From positions 1-64,000 of the forward strand of contig CALXWJ010000088.1 of NCBI GenBank assembly GCA_944392335.1: DNA of 64,000 nucleotides. The letters run 5' to 3'. This stretch comes from an uncultured Clostridia bacterium (lineage in GTDB: Bacteria > Bacillota > Clostridia > UBA1381). Both the position numbers and the translations under genes were made by a program. How positions within the stretch are numbered: the stretch's first letter is position 1; the number at the start of each line of letters is the position of its first letter. The notes under the pieces are model-generated. The model ran no database searches and was not told the DNA's origin. It saw only the letters and a program-made list of their open reading frames with translations. This document shows positions 15,006-26,700 of this stretch, piece after piece.

Positions 15006-17462
15006 TTATCTTCTTAAGGTCATCACATTATCTGTGAGAGGTACCAATTCATCTAAGCTGTTAATAAAAAATGCCTTTGCGGTATACATATCATACAATA
15101 CACCTTTTTCTTTTGTACAAGCATATCCGTTTTCCGCATTAAGCGATACATACTCTTGATCTATACTCATCAATTTCCCAGCCTTATCGTAATAAGCCAA
15201 TATAAGCGTACCGTCAACAGGTACTTTAAATACACTGTCCAACGTTACGGACGCGCTGTATGTGTACATATCATCCGGCTGTGCATCCTTATTGATAACT
15301 GTCGAAAGCTTCAGGTCGACCTTATCCGTCAAAGCCGCTATATTTAACTCATACCCGGTATTATTGGAATAATTTGCATCAGGAACCGTTATATGTACTT
15401 TATAATCATACACATTTTCTATATCGTTGTCAAGCTTTATCAAATAATCTATCAGGTTATTTTCACCGGCAGTTATTTGATCTGCATATATACAGCTGCC
15501 GTCTGACGGATCAATAACGCTTATACCCACGCTTGCTCCCGCGTTTTTTCCTATTTCCCCGCTGAGATATATATAATTATTTTCTTCATCATAACGGGCT
15601 TCAAGGTTATTTGTACAGTTCATATTTCTTATTGTATATGTTTTTGTAAGGTTCCCCGCAATAACCGTAAGAGACGTTTGGGTAAAATCCTCTGTGATTG
15701 AAATAGTTCCGTCTTCTATCAAAAGTCCGGATTCCCTGTCATATTCCAATGCAAAGTTGTCGCATTCCGCCCATCCCGGTACAATGTTGAACGCTATGGA
15801 ATATTTTTTTCTGTCATCTGCCGTCATGCCCTTTTGGGGATCAAGCACTATAACCTTGTTATTGTCATACTGTACATTTGAATAATCTATATAAAGAGAA
15901 ACATCCGTAACATTTTGGTCGGTCATGGGATCATTTCTTTTCTCCATAATATCGGCAGCATCTTTTCCTATCAGATTATATCCGTTCTGATTATAATGAA
16001 ATCCGTTATCGGACATTGAATTCGGAATAAGCTCGCATAGATCTGTTGCAATATAAATATCGCCGTGCTCCGCGGCCAATTCAAACTGGGCGATCCTGAC
16101 AGGCGCGAGATATGAATATCTTTTTGATGCAACATAATTGTCGTCGGGGCCGTTAGAAGTATATCTGATTATAAAAAGCGCGCCGTATTCCATACCCAGC
16201 TCTTCTTTCAAATGATTATGCAGGCTCAGTAAACGTTCTTTATACACCGATCTTTCACCGCAGTCCGGATCGGTTTTCCCGATCATAACATAATTTGCCC
16301 AGCACATAATATCAGCTTCGCCCTGAATCCAGAAATAGCCTTTGGATCTTATTTCGTAATTTCCGTTTTCAGCCAATAGCCTTATGGCGTCATTATATTT
16401 TTGAATACAATTTTCGTAAAGCACGGGTCCTGCCAATCCGTCATTGTATTCGGGATACCATTCAAACATTGCCGAGCCGCCTACACCTGCCAGTATTGCA
16501 AAAGATTTTTCTCCTGTTTGTTCATAATATTCCTTTGTATATGCCGCGGGGAATCCCTTCCAGCCCTCCGACAAATCGATTATTTTATTTTCATGCTCCG
16601 CCGCTTTTTCTATACGCTCATCCCATGGCATTTGATCAAGCTCATCCTTGCTTTTTGTGTGAACATAACTGCATACATAATCATTATACATGTTTTTAAA
16701 AGCAAATCCGTTCGCAGGGCCTCCGTCCGCCTCGTATTTATCCTTATACAATGCCGACATTTCCGTTACAAATTCACTTGCTTCGCTTCCATGCCATTTT
16801 CCGCAGTAGGTGTATGCAACGCCTGCCTTTGGCTTGTCGGAAACAGTCGAATCGCCCTGCGCGCCCTCAGAATTGGATTGCCCTATAACGAGCATAACAT
16901 TGATAGGCGCTTTCACTGTTTTATCTATCACAAGCTCACGGCTTTCGATCCCGTTTGACGCGGTAATCGTAACCGCTTCATCGGAAATCGACTTTACCAC
17001 CACCGCGCCGTTTTCATAAACCGCCACATCGGGGTTTGAAGAAGTATACTCTACATTTCCATCAAGACCGAAATCATATTCATAATGGTCGTCATATTGC
17101 AAAACAAACCCTTTTTCTTCTGTTTTTACAAATTTAATTAAGGTATTATCTATCTTTGCATAACCGATACTCTCATTTTCGGGAATATGTGCCTGGATTA
17201 TATCCCCATCGCCCTGCACAAGCGGTATTCTCGGATGCCCCTGCGGAATATATGCCGTTAATTCACCGTTTACATTTTCTATTACCGTATTGTCATCCAG
17301 CATAATATTATTTCCGGCATTAACGGTCATGCTTCCGGTAAAGCCGGTCATAGACTGGCAAAGCAATAAAATAATAACCCGACTTAACAACATATTCACA
17401 GATTGCCCTCGTGCTCTGCGATACCCTGTTGTTTTCATAACAAAATCAATATTTTTTCTCAT
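15006..17462 (-). CDS. Secreted SASA-type carbohydrate acetylesterase
   Basis: The 818-residue protein starts at the ATG at 17462 (TTGGAGG 6 nt upstream). Residues ~25-50 form the hydrophobic export signal. A bacterial Ig-like segment is around 100-180. The esterase domain (SASA family, which removes O-acetyl groups from glycans) has GQSNSEG (S196, nucleophile), YFWIQGEADI, and SDNGFHYNQNG (catalytic Asp/His). The C-terminal ~200 residues hold two beta-sandwich segments; the last ends in ITVPDANYSN... then YDKAGKLMSIDQEYV and DELVPL, a module shared with three other secreted proteins here. It probably deacetylates the target glycan outside the cell. Sialate esterase activity is unlikely in this context. 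Confidence 0.82.
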   Translation of the reverse strand: MRKNIDFVMKTTGYRRARGQSVNMLLSRVIILLLCQSMTGFTGSMTVNAGNNIMLDDNTVIENVNGELTAYIPQGHPRIPLVQGDGDIIQAHIPENESIGYAKIDNTLIKFVKTEEKGFVLQYDDHYEYDFGLDGNVEYTSSNPDVAVYENGAVVVKSISDEAVTITASNGIESRELVIDKTVKAPINVMLVIGQSNSEGAQGDSTVSDKPKAGVAYTYCGKWHGSEASEFVTEMSALYKDKYEADGGPANGFAFKNMYNDYVCSYVHTKSKDELDQMPWDERIEKAAEHENKIIDLSEGWKGFPAAYTKEYYEQTGEKSFAILAGVGGSAMFEWYPEYNDGLAGPVLYENCIQKYNDAIRLLAENGNYEIRSKGYFWIQGEADIMCWANYVMIGKTDPDCGERSVYKERLLSLHNHLKEELGMEYGALFIIRYTSNGPDDNYVASKRYSYLAPVRIAQFELAAEHGDIYIATDLCELIPNSMSDNGFHYNQNGYNLIGKDAADIMEKRNDPMTDQNVTDVSLYIDYSNVQYDNNKVIVLDPQKGMTADDRKKYSIAFNIVPGWAECDNFALEYDRESGLLIEDGTISITEDFTQTSLTVIAGNLTKTYTIRNMNCTNNLEARYDEENNYIYLSGEIGKNAGASVGISVIDPSDGSCIYADQITAGENNLIDYLIKLDNDIENVYDYKVHITVPDANYSNNTGYELNIAALTDKVDLKLSTVINKDAQPDDMYTYSASVTLDSVFKVPVDGTLILAYYDKAGKLMSIDQEYVSLNAENGYACTKEKGVLYDMYTAKAFFINSLDELVPLTDNVMTLRR

Positions 17463-17485
17463 TTTAAACCTCCAATCGGGCATAT

Positions 17486-20400
17486 TCAGCCGGCAGCATA
17501 ATCACACAAAGGATACTCCATATTTTCTTCCCAAAGCATTACCTTTACAATATCATTTTCATCTATTTTATCAAATGTAAATACTGCTGTGTCCCCTTCA
17601 ATATCCTTTGATTCTATAATGCTCTTATCCTTAAGCATCACATAATCATCATTTAAACTATATATCATACAAACAGCCTTATAACTCTTTTCCGATATAA
17701 CGTTCAATTTTGCATAAACAGCATTCCCTGTTTTTTCCGCGCTTTCAATACTGAATAGATCATACATTTCAAGCAAACCGATATTATTGACATTTGCCCT
17801 GTCTTCCTCCGATAAGCTCATATATTGCCGATATGCCTTTTTCGCCTCGGTTTTTCTTTCATTCTGAGGATAACTGCTTACTTCCGATATAATGGTTTTT
17901 ACTCTGTTTACATCGGACTGAACCGTGACATCGTCAATATACACCTGCATTGCCGCGTCAGGTTTGATAAATTTGACCATTGTCATCCCGTCATAGCCGT
18001 ATGGGAAAAACGAACTCATCCAGGCAGGCTCGATTATATCATAATAATTTTGCATATTGGCCGCGGGGTTTAGCGGAAGATAATCAAGTCTTAGTGCTTC
18101 ATCTCCATAATTCATTTCAAAGTATACATCTTTGTCCTGAATTTTTACATATAATTTAACATCGTCAGGATCGGCAAAATCTATGGTCATATCGACTTTT
18201 GCCGTATAATTGTTCACGATAGCCCAATCAATTCCGTTATTGTTCCTTCCGGTACCGTCATTTACATTTTTATCGGAATAAGCGTAATATCCGTTTATGT
18301 TGCTGTAATTGACCCCGTTTTTGCTGTTTACAAAAAAAGTAAGTCCCCAAACAGGATCTATATTCATTACCGAAGTATTCCATGAACCGTAATCAATACA
18401 ATTATCAATTGCAATACTTACCGGTTTTTGATTATTTTCATAATTTCCAAAAACGATCTTATATGATAAATTTACCTTATCCGAACCGATCGTCGTCTTA
18501 TTGACAGGGCTTTTATAAACTCTGTCAAGATCAAGAACGCTTGCCGGTCTTCTTAGAGTTTCGTCAAGCATATCCAATGTAAGTCCTTTTGTTGTTACAC
18601 CGTTTATTGAATATTCCACAATCCTGTTTTGCAGCTTTCCCGCATCTGCGTGAGCCCAATTACGAAATTCATCACCGTTATATCTCGCGGTATATGGCGA
18701 TAACGACCATTCCGGAGCTATTTCTGATAATCCGACGATCGATGAACCAAGCTCCTGCCCGATAGGATCGCCTGCCAGCTCCTCATTTGTATATTCATCA
18801 AAATTATTTTTATATATATACTGTTCCTTTACATCTATTGATGTCAGTAAAGTATAAATTTTATTTTCGCTGCCGGTAAACTCAACCGAAATATCATATA
18901 TCCCGGATGTGGCAAAAATACTTTTATCTATTGTCAGTCTGTAATTATTTTCATCATAGCTATAGTTTTCTGACGAAATTTCCTCTTGGTTCACTGCAAC
19001 CTTTGATAAACTCCTGCCCTCGACGCCTGTAAATATAATATCTTGGTTTGTATTTGTAAGCGCTGTCGACATACTTGCATCGGCAGAACCGTTTATCTCA
19101 TTTATTTTATTTTTAATCGTCTCGCGCCATAATGCATTTGTTTCATACAAAATATCCGCGCTTTGCTTTATTTCTTCCTTTTCATTGTCTGTCATGTTAT
19201 TATAATAAACGCCCGAATCCGCTCCGAGAATATAGCTTATACACTCACCCAAATCAATACCGCCGTTATAATACATCTGCAAAGCCTCTTCATAGGTTGC
19301 ATATTCGATTCTCATAATAAAAGAGCCGCGCTTGATCCTGATGCCGCTGTTGAGCGGATTATATAAAATAAACGCGGCGCCGTCATTTTCAATAATATAA
19401 TCAACAAATCGCGATATATCTGACGAAAATCCATATTCCCGCATTACAATGTAGTCAAGATCGTCTGTTCTCATACCTCTTGATGCAATATTGTAATTTA
19501 AAACCTCTTCTTCTTCGATAATATTGTCATATACAGTCGTTACAAAATATAAATCCGGTTCACCTGCACTGTCTGCATTTGCTTTAAAATCAATGTACGC
19601 TCTTTTTATAAACTTTTTATCAGAAACAGATGCAAGATCAAATCTGATTTTCTGTGAAGCCACCGCGCCTACCCATGTATCTTCCGCATTATATCTTTTT
19701 ATAACGCCGTTCTGGGTCTCTAATTGGGCAATATCGGTTGCTTCTATTGAAACGCCTTCTTTTTCGGTTATCGACGAAGCATTTATAACGCTGTTCTTCC
19801 ATTCGTCAATACTGTTATATTCCGCTTTTGCCGCATTTAATATTTTTTGTTTTCCGGCGTCATTTGCCGTATTATACGCTGCAATAACCTTTTCTCCCAA
19901 CGCGAAGCCGATACATTTTAAAATAAATTCGCTGCTGTTGTCTTTTTTCATGGCATCGAGCAGTTCACTTCCGGTCATATAAATATTTTCTATTATAAAA
20001 CCATCCGATTGATTTGCCGTAATTCTCATTCCGTTGGGAGAATTATTAAATAAATTATAAGCAAAGACAAACTGACCATTATAAAGATTTTCTTTTACGC
20101 TGTCTGTTATATCAAACACATATCTGTAATATGATCCTTTTTTATACTGATTTGTATCGATACGCTGCCCCGGTATTGAAATTTCAATATTAAAAGGCGT
20201 TATCGAATCATCCTGCAGATGTTCCGGCATAAGATACAGCTCCGGTTCAAGATCGCTGTCCGCCTGTTCAGTTATATACGCGTATGAAGCTGTAATGAAT
20301 TCTTTATACTCTTCACCTGACAAATCAAATTTTATTTTCTGAGAAAATGTGTTGTTGCTTACATAGCTTTGATTTGATTCCAAAAATCCCGTAGGATCTG

Positions 20401-20554
20401 TAAAACCATTCATAAATGATTTATAATCGTTGTATTGTGTCTGATAAATTTTAGCTTTCTGTTCCAACATATTAGCTTCCGCCTTATATGGAACTGCCGC
20501 CGTTAACATGGAAAAGCATAGAATTTTTGACACTGTTTTAGTGAATTTATTCAT
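17486..20554 (-). CDS. Large secreted protein with two repeat modules and a lectin-like domain
   Basis: The 1022-residue protein has a signal peptide (cleavage near AEA-N, residue 27). Residues ~45-275 and ~280-495 are two copies of a module: a beta-sandwich opening QKIKFDLSG / QKIRFDLAS, a FDITDSVKENL-like strand-helix, then an alpha-helical linker. The beta part resembles DNRLRE/CBM96 domains (inference). A small Ig-like domain follows near 500-590, then a ~260-residue beta-rich domain (about 600-865) resembling concanavalin-type lectin or lyase folds, and a C-terminal module (about 930-1020) shared with neighbours. AGGAGA precedes the ATG. It probably binds the glycan at the surface; a hidden lyase activity in the 600-865 domain is possible. 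Confidence 0.65.
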   Translation of the reverse strand: MNKFTKTVSKILCFSMLTAAVPYKAEANMLEQKAKIYQTQYNDYKSFMNGFTDPTGFLESNQSYVSNNTFSQKIKFDLSGEEYKEFITASYAYITEQADSDLEPELYLMPEHLQDDSITPFNIEISIPGQRIDTNQYKKGSYYRYVFDITDSVKENLYNGQFVFAYNLFNNSPNGMRITANQSDGFIIENIYMTGSELLDAMKKDNSSEFILKCIGFALGEKVIAAYNTANDAGKQKILNAAKAEYNSIDEWKNSVINASSITEKEGVSIEATDIAQLETQNGVIKRYNAEDTWVGAVASQKIRFDLASVSDKKFIKRAYIDFKANADSAGEPDLYFVTTVYDNIIEEEEVLNYNIASRGMRTDDLDYIVMREYGFSSDISRFVDYIIENDGAAFILYNPLNSGIRIKRGSFIMRIEYATYEEALQMYYNGGIDLGECISYILGADSGVYYNNMTDNEKEEIKQSADILYETNALWRETIKNKINEINGSADASMSTALTNTNQDIIFTGVEGRSLSKVAVNQEEISSENYSYDENNYRLTIDKSIFATSGIYDISVEFTGSENKIYTLLTSIDVKEQYIYKNNFDEYTNEELAGDPIGQELGSSIVGLSEIAPEWSLSPYTARYNGDEFRNWAHADAGKLQNRIVEYSINGVTTKGLTLDMLDETLRRPASVLDLDRVYKSPVNKTTIGSDKVNLSYKIVFGNYENNQKPVSIAIDNCIDYGSWNTSVMNIDPVWGLTFFVNSKNGVNYSNINGYYAYSDKNVNDGTGRNNNGIDWAIVNNYTAKVDMTIDFADPDDVKLYVKIQDKDVYFEMNYGDEALRLDYLPLNPAANMQNYYDIIEPAWMSSFFPYGYDGMTMVKFIKPDAAMQVYIDDVTVQSDVNRVKTIISEVSSYPQNERKTEAKKAYRQYMSLSEEDRANVNNIGLLEMYDLFSIESAEKTGNAVYAKLNVISEKSYKAVCMIYSLNDDYVMLKDKSIIESKDIEGDTAVFTFDKIDENDIVKVMLWEENMEYPLCDYAAG

Positions 20555-20673
20555 TTTTTATTCCTTTCTCCTATTTTGAGCATAAAAAAAATAAGATCAT
20601 ACTATGGGCTTATCCTCTATTCCATACATCAAGGTAACATATTATTTTAAGAATAATAGATATTGTCCGTCCG

Positions 20674-20700
20674 TATCCCCGATTTTTTACCGGGGATACA
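20674..20700 (-). terminator. Strong hairpin after the GH141-like gene
   Basis: GTATCCCCG pairs perfectly with CGGGGATAC over a 9-nt loop, 27 bp after the stop of the beta-helix protein. No long T-run follows, so termination may be partial, leaving read-through into the downstream genes of the locus. Confidence 0.5.
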
Positions 20701-20726
20701 GGCGGATATGCTCCAAATCCTTTATA

Positions 20727-23648
20727 TTAGTCCAATATACTCAATATCTCATCTATAACAGCGGCATCCGCCGAGCTGTCTAAGATATTTTCATTATCGC
20801 TTATCACAATAAGCCCTTTATTATCCCAAAATACCTTTTTGCCTAAAACTGTTTCGCAAAGAACCCTTAACGGAACCATTGTCCTGTCTTCAATTATCTG
20901 GGCGGGAACATCCATTTCGGTTACTTTAACGTCGTCGATCATCAAATCTTTATTATCGATTACAAGTTTTGCGGTTTTTGAATCAATGGTAATTGTTACA
21001 GTTCTCGTGTCGGCATCCCAACCAACCTCTCCGCCGAAGCTTTCCGAGATAAATCTTGCGGGAACAAGGGTTCTGTCGTCAATTATTTTAGGCATTACTG
21101 AGCTGTTCCGGCTGTCTATTTTAACTATATTGCCATTTGCATATGCATTGGGGCTATGCGTTGTTAAAATTACGGCATCCTTGACTTTTTCAGGCATTGC
21201 AGCAGAAGGTGCCGCTGCTCCTCCCGATACGTTCGGCAACGCGACATTTGCAGCGGCAAATTTGTCTGAGCCGACCATATCGATTTTAGGGCCTGCGGTT
21301 GACAGATTCAAGGTATTTCCGTATTGCGCGCTTGCATCTGATGTAAGCTGATAATTTCTGTTAGCATAATCCACAAACATTGATGTATCGTCAGTATATA
21401 CATTGTTTGCCACTTCGTGTCTCGTGCTTGCCTGATATGTTTCTACTGTACCTAATTTTGTCACAGCCTGGTGCAAAGGCACTGAATTATTTACTATAAG
21501 ATTATTCTTGGCTTCATAGTAATCTTTGCCTTCATTTGCTCCCGATTTAACGTTATTCACCCATTCCATAACGGTAGGATATTTTTGTGTCCATTCATTT
21601 GTTACCGTTTGACCGTAATCGGTATTTGAGAAAATAGGCCAGCTCAGGAAAAATTTTACATAATCATGCAATCCGCTTATTGTTTCCTTTGATATTGTTT
21701 CAGGGATCGTGACTTGAGTATTTGTAACACCGTCTGACAATTGAATCGGTGTGAAGCAGTCAACAAACACATTGTTATTTACAATGTTATTTGTTTTCAT
21801 AAATATACCTCTCGGAATATTTACAAATACGTTATTATCATATACTATACCGCCGCCGTAACTGTTGTCAAAAGCAACGCCGGATCTTTGAGAGAAGGTA
21901 GACGTAGATGATTTTATTTCATGCTCCGGATTGGTATCATGGAAGTAGTTGTTTGTAAACTTAACATCCAGATTAGGATATTGATAGTTTAGATAAATAA
22001 CACCGTTATCGTTTGATTCACTCATGGAATCATATAATTCGTTTCCGTCAAATTCAGCCAATGTAAGATTTCCGTTGATTACCGATGCGGGGGTATGACC
22101 CATTCTGTTGTTATTGATTATGAGACCATGACCTCTTACACTGATAGATGCGCCATAGGTTCTTTTGTACAATGAACTGTTTTCTATAATACAATTTTCA
22201 ACATAATAATTACATCTGTCATCGGTATGCGCGCTTCCGCCTGCCAAAGCAACTCCGGAGTTTCCTGTATTGTTTATGATACATCCGTACAATCCGTTAT
22301 TTTTACTTTTTATCATCTTTTGATCTTTCCAATAATCATATTGTTCTTCATACCAATCCTTACCGTCGACTCTGTCAAATTCAGCCCATTCCAATGAACC
22401 GAATTCCGAGTAGACCAATCCGTCGGTATCGCCTATCTTCACTCCCTGAGTACCGAAATTATTAAAGTCACAATATTCAAACCTTACATTATCACCCGAT
22501 TTTACAAATACGCCGCCGCCCTTGGAATTTTCAAAGGTCAGTCCGCTGAACGTAATATTTGAGGCGTCTTCCATTTCGATCATCCAGTTTTTGTCAAGCA
22601 ATGTAACATTCAATGTTTTTTCACTTATATCTCCGTTCGGATATACATACATCATTCCCGTGTTCTTATCGATATAATATTCGCCCGGCGCGTCAAGCTC
22701 ATCAAGAATATTAAATATTATGAAATCCATTCCCGATTTTGCGCCGAGCGGCAGCGGTGCGACCGTTGTTATCGTCTGGTCTGTTGCATTTATTGTAACC
22801 TTTGCTTCGTCATGATAGAACAGATAGTATAAATGCCCGAAAATATAAACATCTTCATAGCCCTCATACTTTGAAATCCTTCTTTCACTGTATTTAAAGG
22901 TTGTCGGTTCTGTACTTCCTCCGTCCTTTGTTACCTCCCCGGTCTTAATAAACTGAGTAAGCGGGTGCGTGTCCGGATACCATCCGCCCTCTTTGTTGGG
23001 ATAGCGCGCAAGCCACAATGCCTGTTCTCCGTCAAATGAATAAAGAGGTCTTCTGATTGCAGTTGTCCTTCCCTCCTCCGCTTCCGCAGCTGTACCCTGA
23101 TATGTTCCGTTAAATTGATAAACATCATACATTTGAGTATAATAATCAGCAATGTTGTTATATCCGTTTTTTGCCATATAGGACTTTATATCAATTTGCC
23201 TTATATTCTGTTTTGCCTTGGCGCTTGACCATTTTATAAGAATATCTTCATTTGTTACCGGTGTAAATTCCGTTCCCGGTATTCTTATACCGGCTTCCAT
23301 AACCGCTTTTTCCCCCGGGTATGAACGATAAACTATTTTCCCCTGCTCGGTACCCGAATCCTCAGCAGTAAAGGTCAGTGTATCGGTCCAAAGATACGAA
23401 CCTTCACGAAAGGCTACCGTAATACCGTTTTCCGGCATTCCTGACGCTTTGATCTGTCTGATTTTTTCCTGGGCGCCCTTCATTGTTGCAAGAGGCGAAC
23501 CTTCGCTTCCGTCATTTGAGTCGTTTCCCTCGGGCGAAACGTAGATAACCATCCCTGTTAATTCTTCCGCATAAGAGGCAGACGCGGCTGCCATAGCCGC
23601 CGCCATGCTCAACGCAAGAATCCCCGCTAATAATTTTTTCATTTTCAT
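20727..23648 (-). CDS. Secreted parallel beta-helix (GH141-like) enzyme with CuAO-type surface domain
   Basis: The 973-residue protein has a signal peptide cleaved near SYA-EE (residue 28). Residues ~35-135 match the start of GH141 and related beta-helix proteins (IYVSPEGNDSNDGSEGSPL, AFREGSYLWTDTL, EDSGTEQGKIVYRSYPGEK). A right-handed parallel beta-helix follows with repeated NN-rich coils (about 360-800). Residues ~855-955 are a copper-amine-oxidase N-terminal-like domain (IDDRTLVPARFISESFGGEVGWD, then IEDRTMVPLRVLCETV), a stalk or wall-binding module in Clostridia, not an oxidase. GH141 members include RG-II alpha-fucosidase and xylanase; the activity here is inferred. It is a paralog of the next gene upstream. 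Confidence 0.75.
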   Translation of the reverse strand: MKMKKLLAGILALSMAAAMAAASASYAEELTGMVIYVSPEGNDSNDGSEGSPLATMKGAQEKIRQIKASGMPENGITVAFREGSYLWTDTLTFTAEDSGTEQGKIVYRSYPGEKAVMEAGIRIPGTEFTPVTNEDILIKWSSAKAKQNIRQIDIKSYMAKNGYNNIADYYTQMYDVYQFNGTYQGTAAEAEEGRTTAIRRPLYSFDGEQALWLARYPNKEGGWYPDTHPLTQFIKTGEVTKDGGSTEPTTFKYSERRISKYEGYEDVYIFGHLYYLFYHDEAKVTINATDQTITTVAPLPLGAKSGMDFIIFNILDELDAPGEYYIDKNTGMMYVYPNGDISEKTLNVTLLDKNWMIEMEDASNITFSGLTFENSKGGGVFVKSGDNVRFEYCDFNNFGTQGVKIGDTDGLVYSEFGSLEWAEFDRVDGKDWYEEQYDYWKDQKMIKSKNNGLYGCIINNTGNSGVALAGGSAHTDDRCNYYVENCIIENSSLYKRTYGASISVRGHGLIINNNRMGHTPASVINGNLTLAEFDGNELYDSMSESNDNGVIYLNYQYPNLDVKFTNNYFHDTNPEHEIKSSTSTFSQRSGVAFDNSYGGGIVYDNNVFVNIPRGIFMKTNNIVNNNVFVDCFTPIQLSDGVTNTQVTIPETISKETISGLHDYVKFFLSWPIFSNTDYGQTVTNEWTQKYPTVMEWVNNVKSGANEGKDYYEAKNNLIVNNSVPLHQAVTKLGTVETYQASTRHEVANNVYTDDTSMFVDYANRNYQLTSDASAQYGNTLNLSTAGPKIDMVGSDKFAAANVALPNVSGGAAAPSAAMPEKVKDAVILTTHSPNAYANGNIVKIDSRNSSVMPKIIDDRTLVPARFISESFGGEVGWDADTRTVTITIDSKTAKLVIDNKDLMIDDVKVTEMDVPAQIIEDRTMVPLRVLCETVLGKKVFWDNKGLIVISDNENILDSSADAAVIDEILSILD

Positions 23649-23713
23649 TTTTACATTCTTCCTTTCTGACTTTTAAATTTCCTACAATTTGTATAAAAAC
23701 AAAATTAACAATG

Positions 23714-26700
23714 TCATTTTATACTCTGTACTTGTGCCAATGGAATCATTTCATCAAGTCCATTCCATAAATATGCCTTTATAACACTTATTTTTTCATA
23801 TTCTTCTTTTGTGAATTCGCTTTCTATCACAATGTCCTTCTTTTCTTCCGTAATACCGGCCATATGTGCTGTTCCCTGCATTATTGTTTTTACCGCGCAC
23901 ATATTACCCTTATCGTCAAATCCCGCGATCACGGCGTAATACGTGTAATCCGGTATCAAATATTTGTTTTCAACCGTCATTTCAAGCAATGCATTACCAT
24001 CTTGATTTTTTGTAAAGGTGCATTTTGGCTTCATGACCTTATTTACTTCAGACGTCGTGAAAATATTTTCGCAAAACAAGTTTCCTCCCGCATATACTGT
24101 CAAATTACATTCGCCGATATTATCATTTTCCGTTTCAAACCTAAAGCTGTATCTATTATCCGAGTCGGCGGCCGTCTGATCCATATGGACTATATTACCC
24201 TGCTTATCCTTTAATATCATCGTCACTTCGTCGCCCTCGTTTAATAAATAGCTGCTGCCCGATATGTTTACGATTTTTGTCGGAAGATATTCTATAGCAG
24301 TGATATCTCCTGAGCCGCTGTTTATATCAGAGCCTGTATATTTGTCTGCACCGGCATTTGCACCACTGCCTATATCGTTAATATTTATGCTTCCGTCCGC
24401 CATTGAATAATCGCCGTTGGCATAATCGGCAAGAATAGCAGTATCGTCGGTATACAAATTATTTGATATTTCATAATTATATGCATCGGCTCCGGTATAA
24501 ACCCTGTCTGTCAGCTCATCAGGTCTGTAATGATAATAGCAAAGCTCGTATTTACACGGTTCTTCTTCCGTTCCTCCGCCTACGTTTATCATAATATTAT
24601 CCTTGATTTTAGCAAAGCCTTTTCCGTTTGATGAATTTTTCTCGGTTATGTCCATCCATGCCATAAAGGACGGATATTTATCATACCATTGCGGCCTTAC
24701 TGTACTTTCAATGTCACCTCCGGCAAAAATAGGCATTGACAGGATATTTTCATATGTTTCTTCACTTTGAAGGCTTATATTATCATTTTTTTCCGCTTCT
24801 GTAAGACCGCTTCTGAAGGTTCTCTCATTGCTGTCGGCATATACGGCCCATGACGCCTGCAACGGATAATCAGCTTCGCTTTGTCTTGAGCCGCCTCCCT
24901 TTATTGGATTAAATACATTTACAAAAACATTATCCGATATATCATAACCGTTTGCATACCATGCTCCGTACGGCAGATTTGCAAAAATGTTGGATTTGAT
25001 CACCACTCCCCCTCCGACAGGTGAATTATCAAAGGCTATTGCTCCCCTTTGGGGCGGCGCCCATATCTTCACACGGTTAAGAGGCGTTTCGGACGGCACA
25101 TCATGAAAGTAATTATTAATGAATTGTATGTCTAAAGCCGGAGTCTGATAGTTTAAATAAATAAGGGAATTATCATAGCTTTCTGTCAAGCTGTCATATA
25201 ACTCATTACTCTTAACGGTCATTTTGTATGCGCTGCCGTTTATTAACGCACCCGGATTATGCGCAAGAGTATTATTCTCAATATACACTCCGTGGGAATA
25301 ATTTATGCTGATGGCTCCGGCATATGATCTTTTCAGGCTTCCGGTAAACTTTATATCGCAATTTTTAACATAATAATTACATTCGTCGTCAGTATAAACA
25401 TTACCTCCGCTCAATTCAACCCCACAACGTCCGGTATTTCTTATTATGCATGAATCCAAACCGTGATTTTTCCCCATTACGGCAGTTTGATAGCTTTCAT
25501 CGTTAAACATTTCATATCTCTCGACCGCATACTGTTCATAAGAGCCTGTATATGTATCCCCGAAGCGGTGGAAAAACTGTCCGAGACCGTTTCCGATAAC
25601 GGCCGCGCTGATACCTATATTTTTAAAATCACAGTTTTTAAAAACAACACTTTCTCCGCCCGATACCTTTACCGCGCTTCCTTTTGTGTTTTCAAAGGTA
25701 ATCCCCTCAAAATTTATATAGGAAGTGTTTTTAAATTCTATCATATAATCATTTTCAAACATTGGGACATTCAGAGTTGTATTATCAAAGCTGTCACGGT
25801 ACACATACATCAAACCGGTATCCGCGTCAATGTAATACTCCCCGTTTGCATCAAGCTCTTCAATAATATTAAAAAGATAAAATCCTCTGTCGTTTATCGT
25901 TGTTGAGGTGATGTTATCCCGTATATCATTTTTGCTTTGTATATATTTTAAGCTAGGAACGGATATAGTCGCGTCGCTGTTTATACCGGCCTTTTTTTCA
26001 TAATGATAAAATGCATATTGCAGATTACCGAAAATATAAGTATCGTCACGGCCTGCGTAGTTTAATATTTTATTTCTTATACCCTCGTCGTCACCTGAAT
26101 ATGTAACAAATGATCCATTAGTATTTATCTGTGAAGTACCTTTTAAATATACTGTGTGGGGATTGATATCCTCATACGCACCCCCGCTTTTATTCGGGAA
26201 ACGCGCCGGCCATAAAAGCTGCTCATCGTCAAAGGAATACATCGGACGCTTTATGGAGTCGTCGTTATAATCGTCAAGAACCTGTGCATATTTTTCCGGA
26301 GAAACCGAATAACCGAAATAATTGTCAAAATAAGTTTTTATGTTTATCTGTCTGACCTTATCGGCATCCGGCAGCTTTTGCCGTATGTCACTATCAGAAA
26401 CGCTCTCAAATTCCTCCGCGCTTATTTTGATCCCGCCGGTAAATACAGGTTTTTCATTTGGAAAAGCCCTGTAAATTACGGGCAGATCTTTTGTTCCTGA
26501 ATCTGTTTCATCAAATAGTACAGTATTATCCCATTGATATTCGCCCTCACGGAATAATACCGTGATTTTTTTGTCATCATATGAGTTTTTTTCTCTGATC
26601 TGTTTTATTTTTTCCTTGGCGCCTTCTAAAGTTTTAAGAGGACTGTAAATCCCTCCGCCCGCATTATCGTCCCCTTGCGGAGAAACATAAATATTTATAT

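Noticed and set aside
20839-21351. 170-residue plus-strand frame
   Set aside because: Antisense shadow of the CuAO-type domain of the beta-helix protein; codon pattern follows the minus-strand gene.
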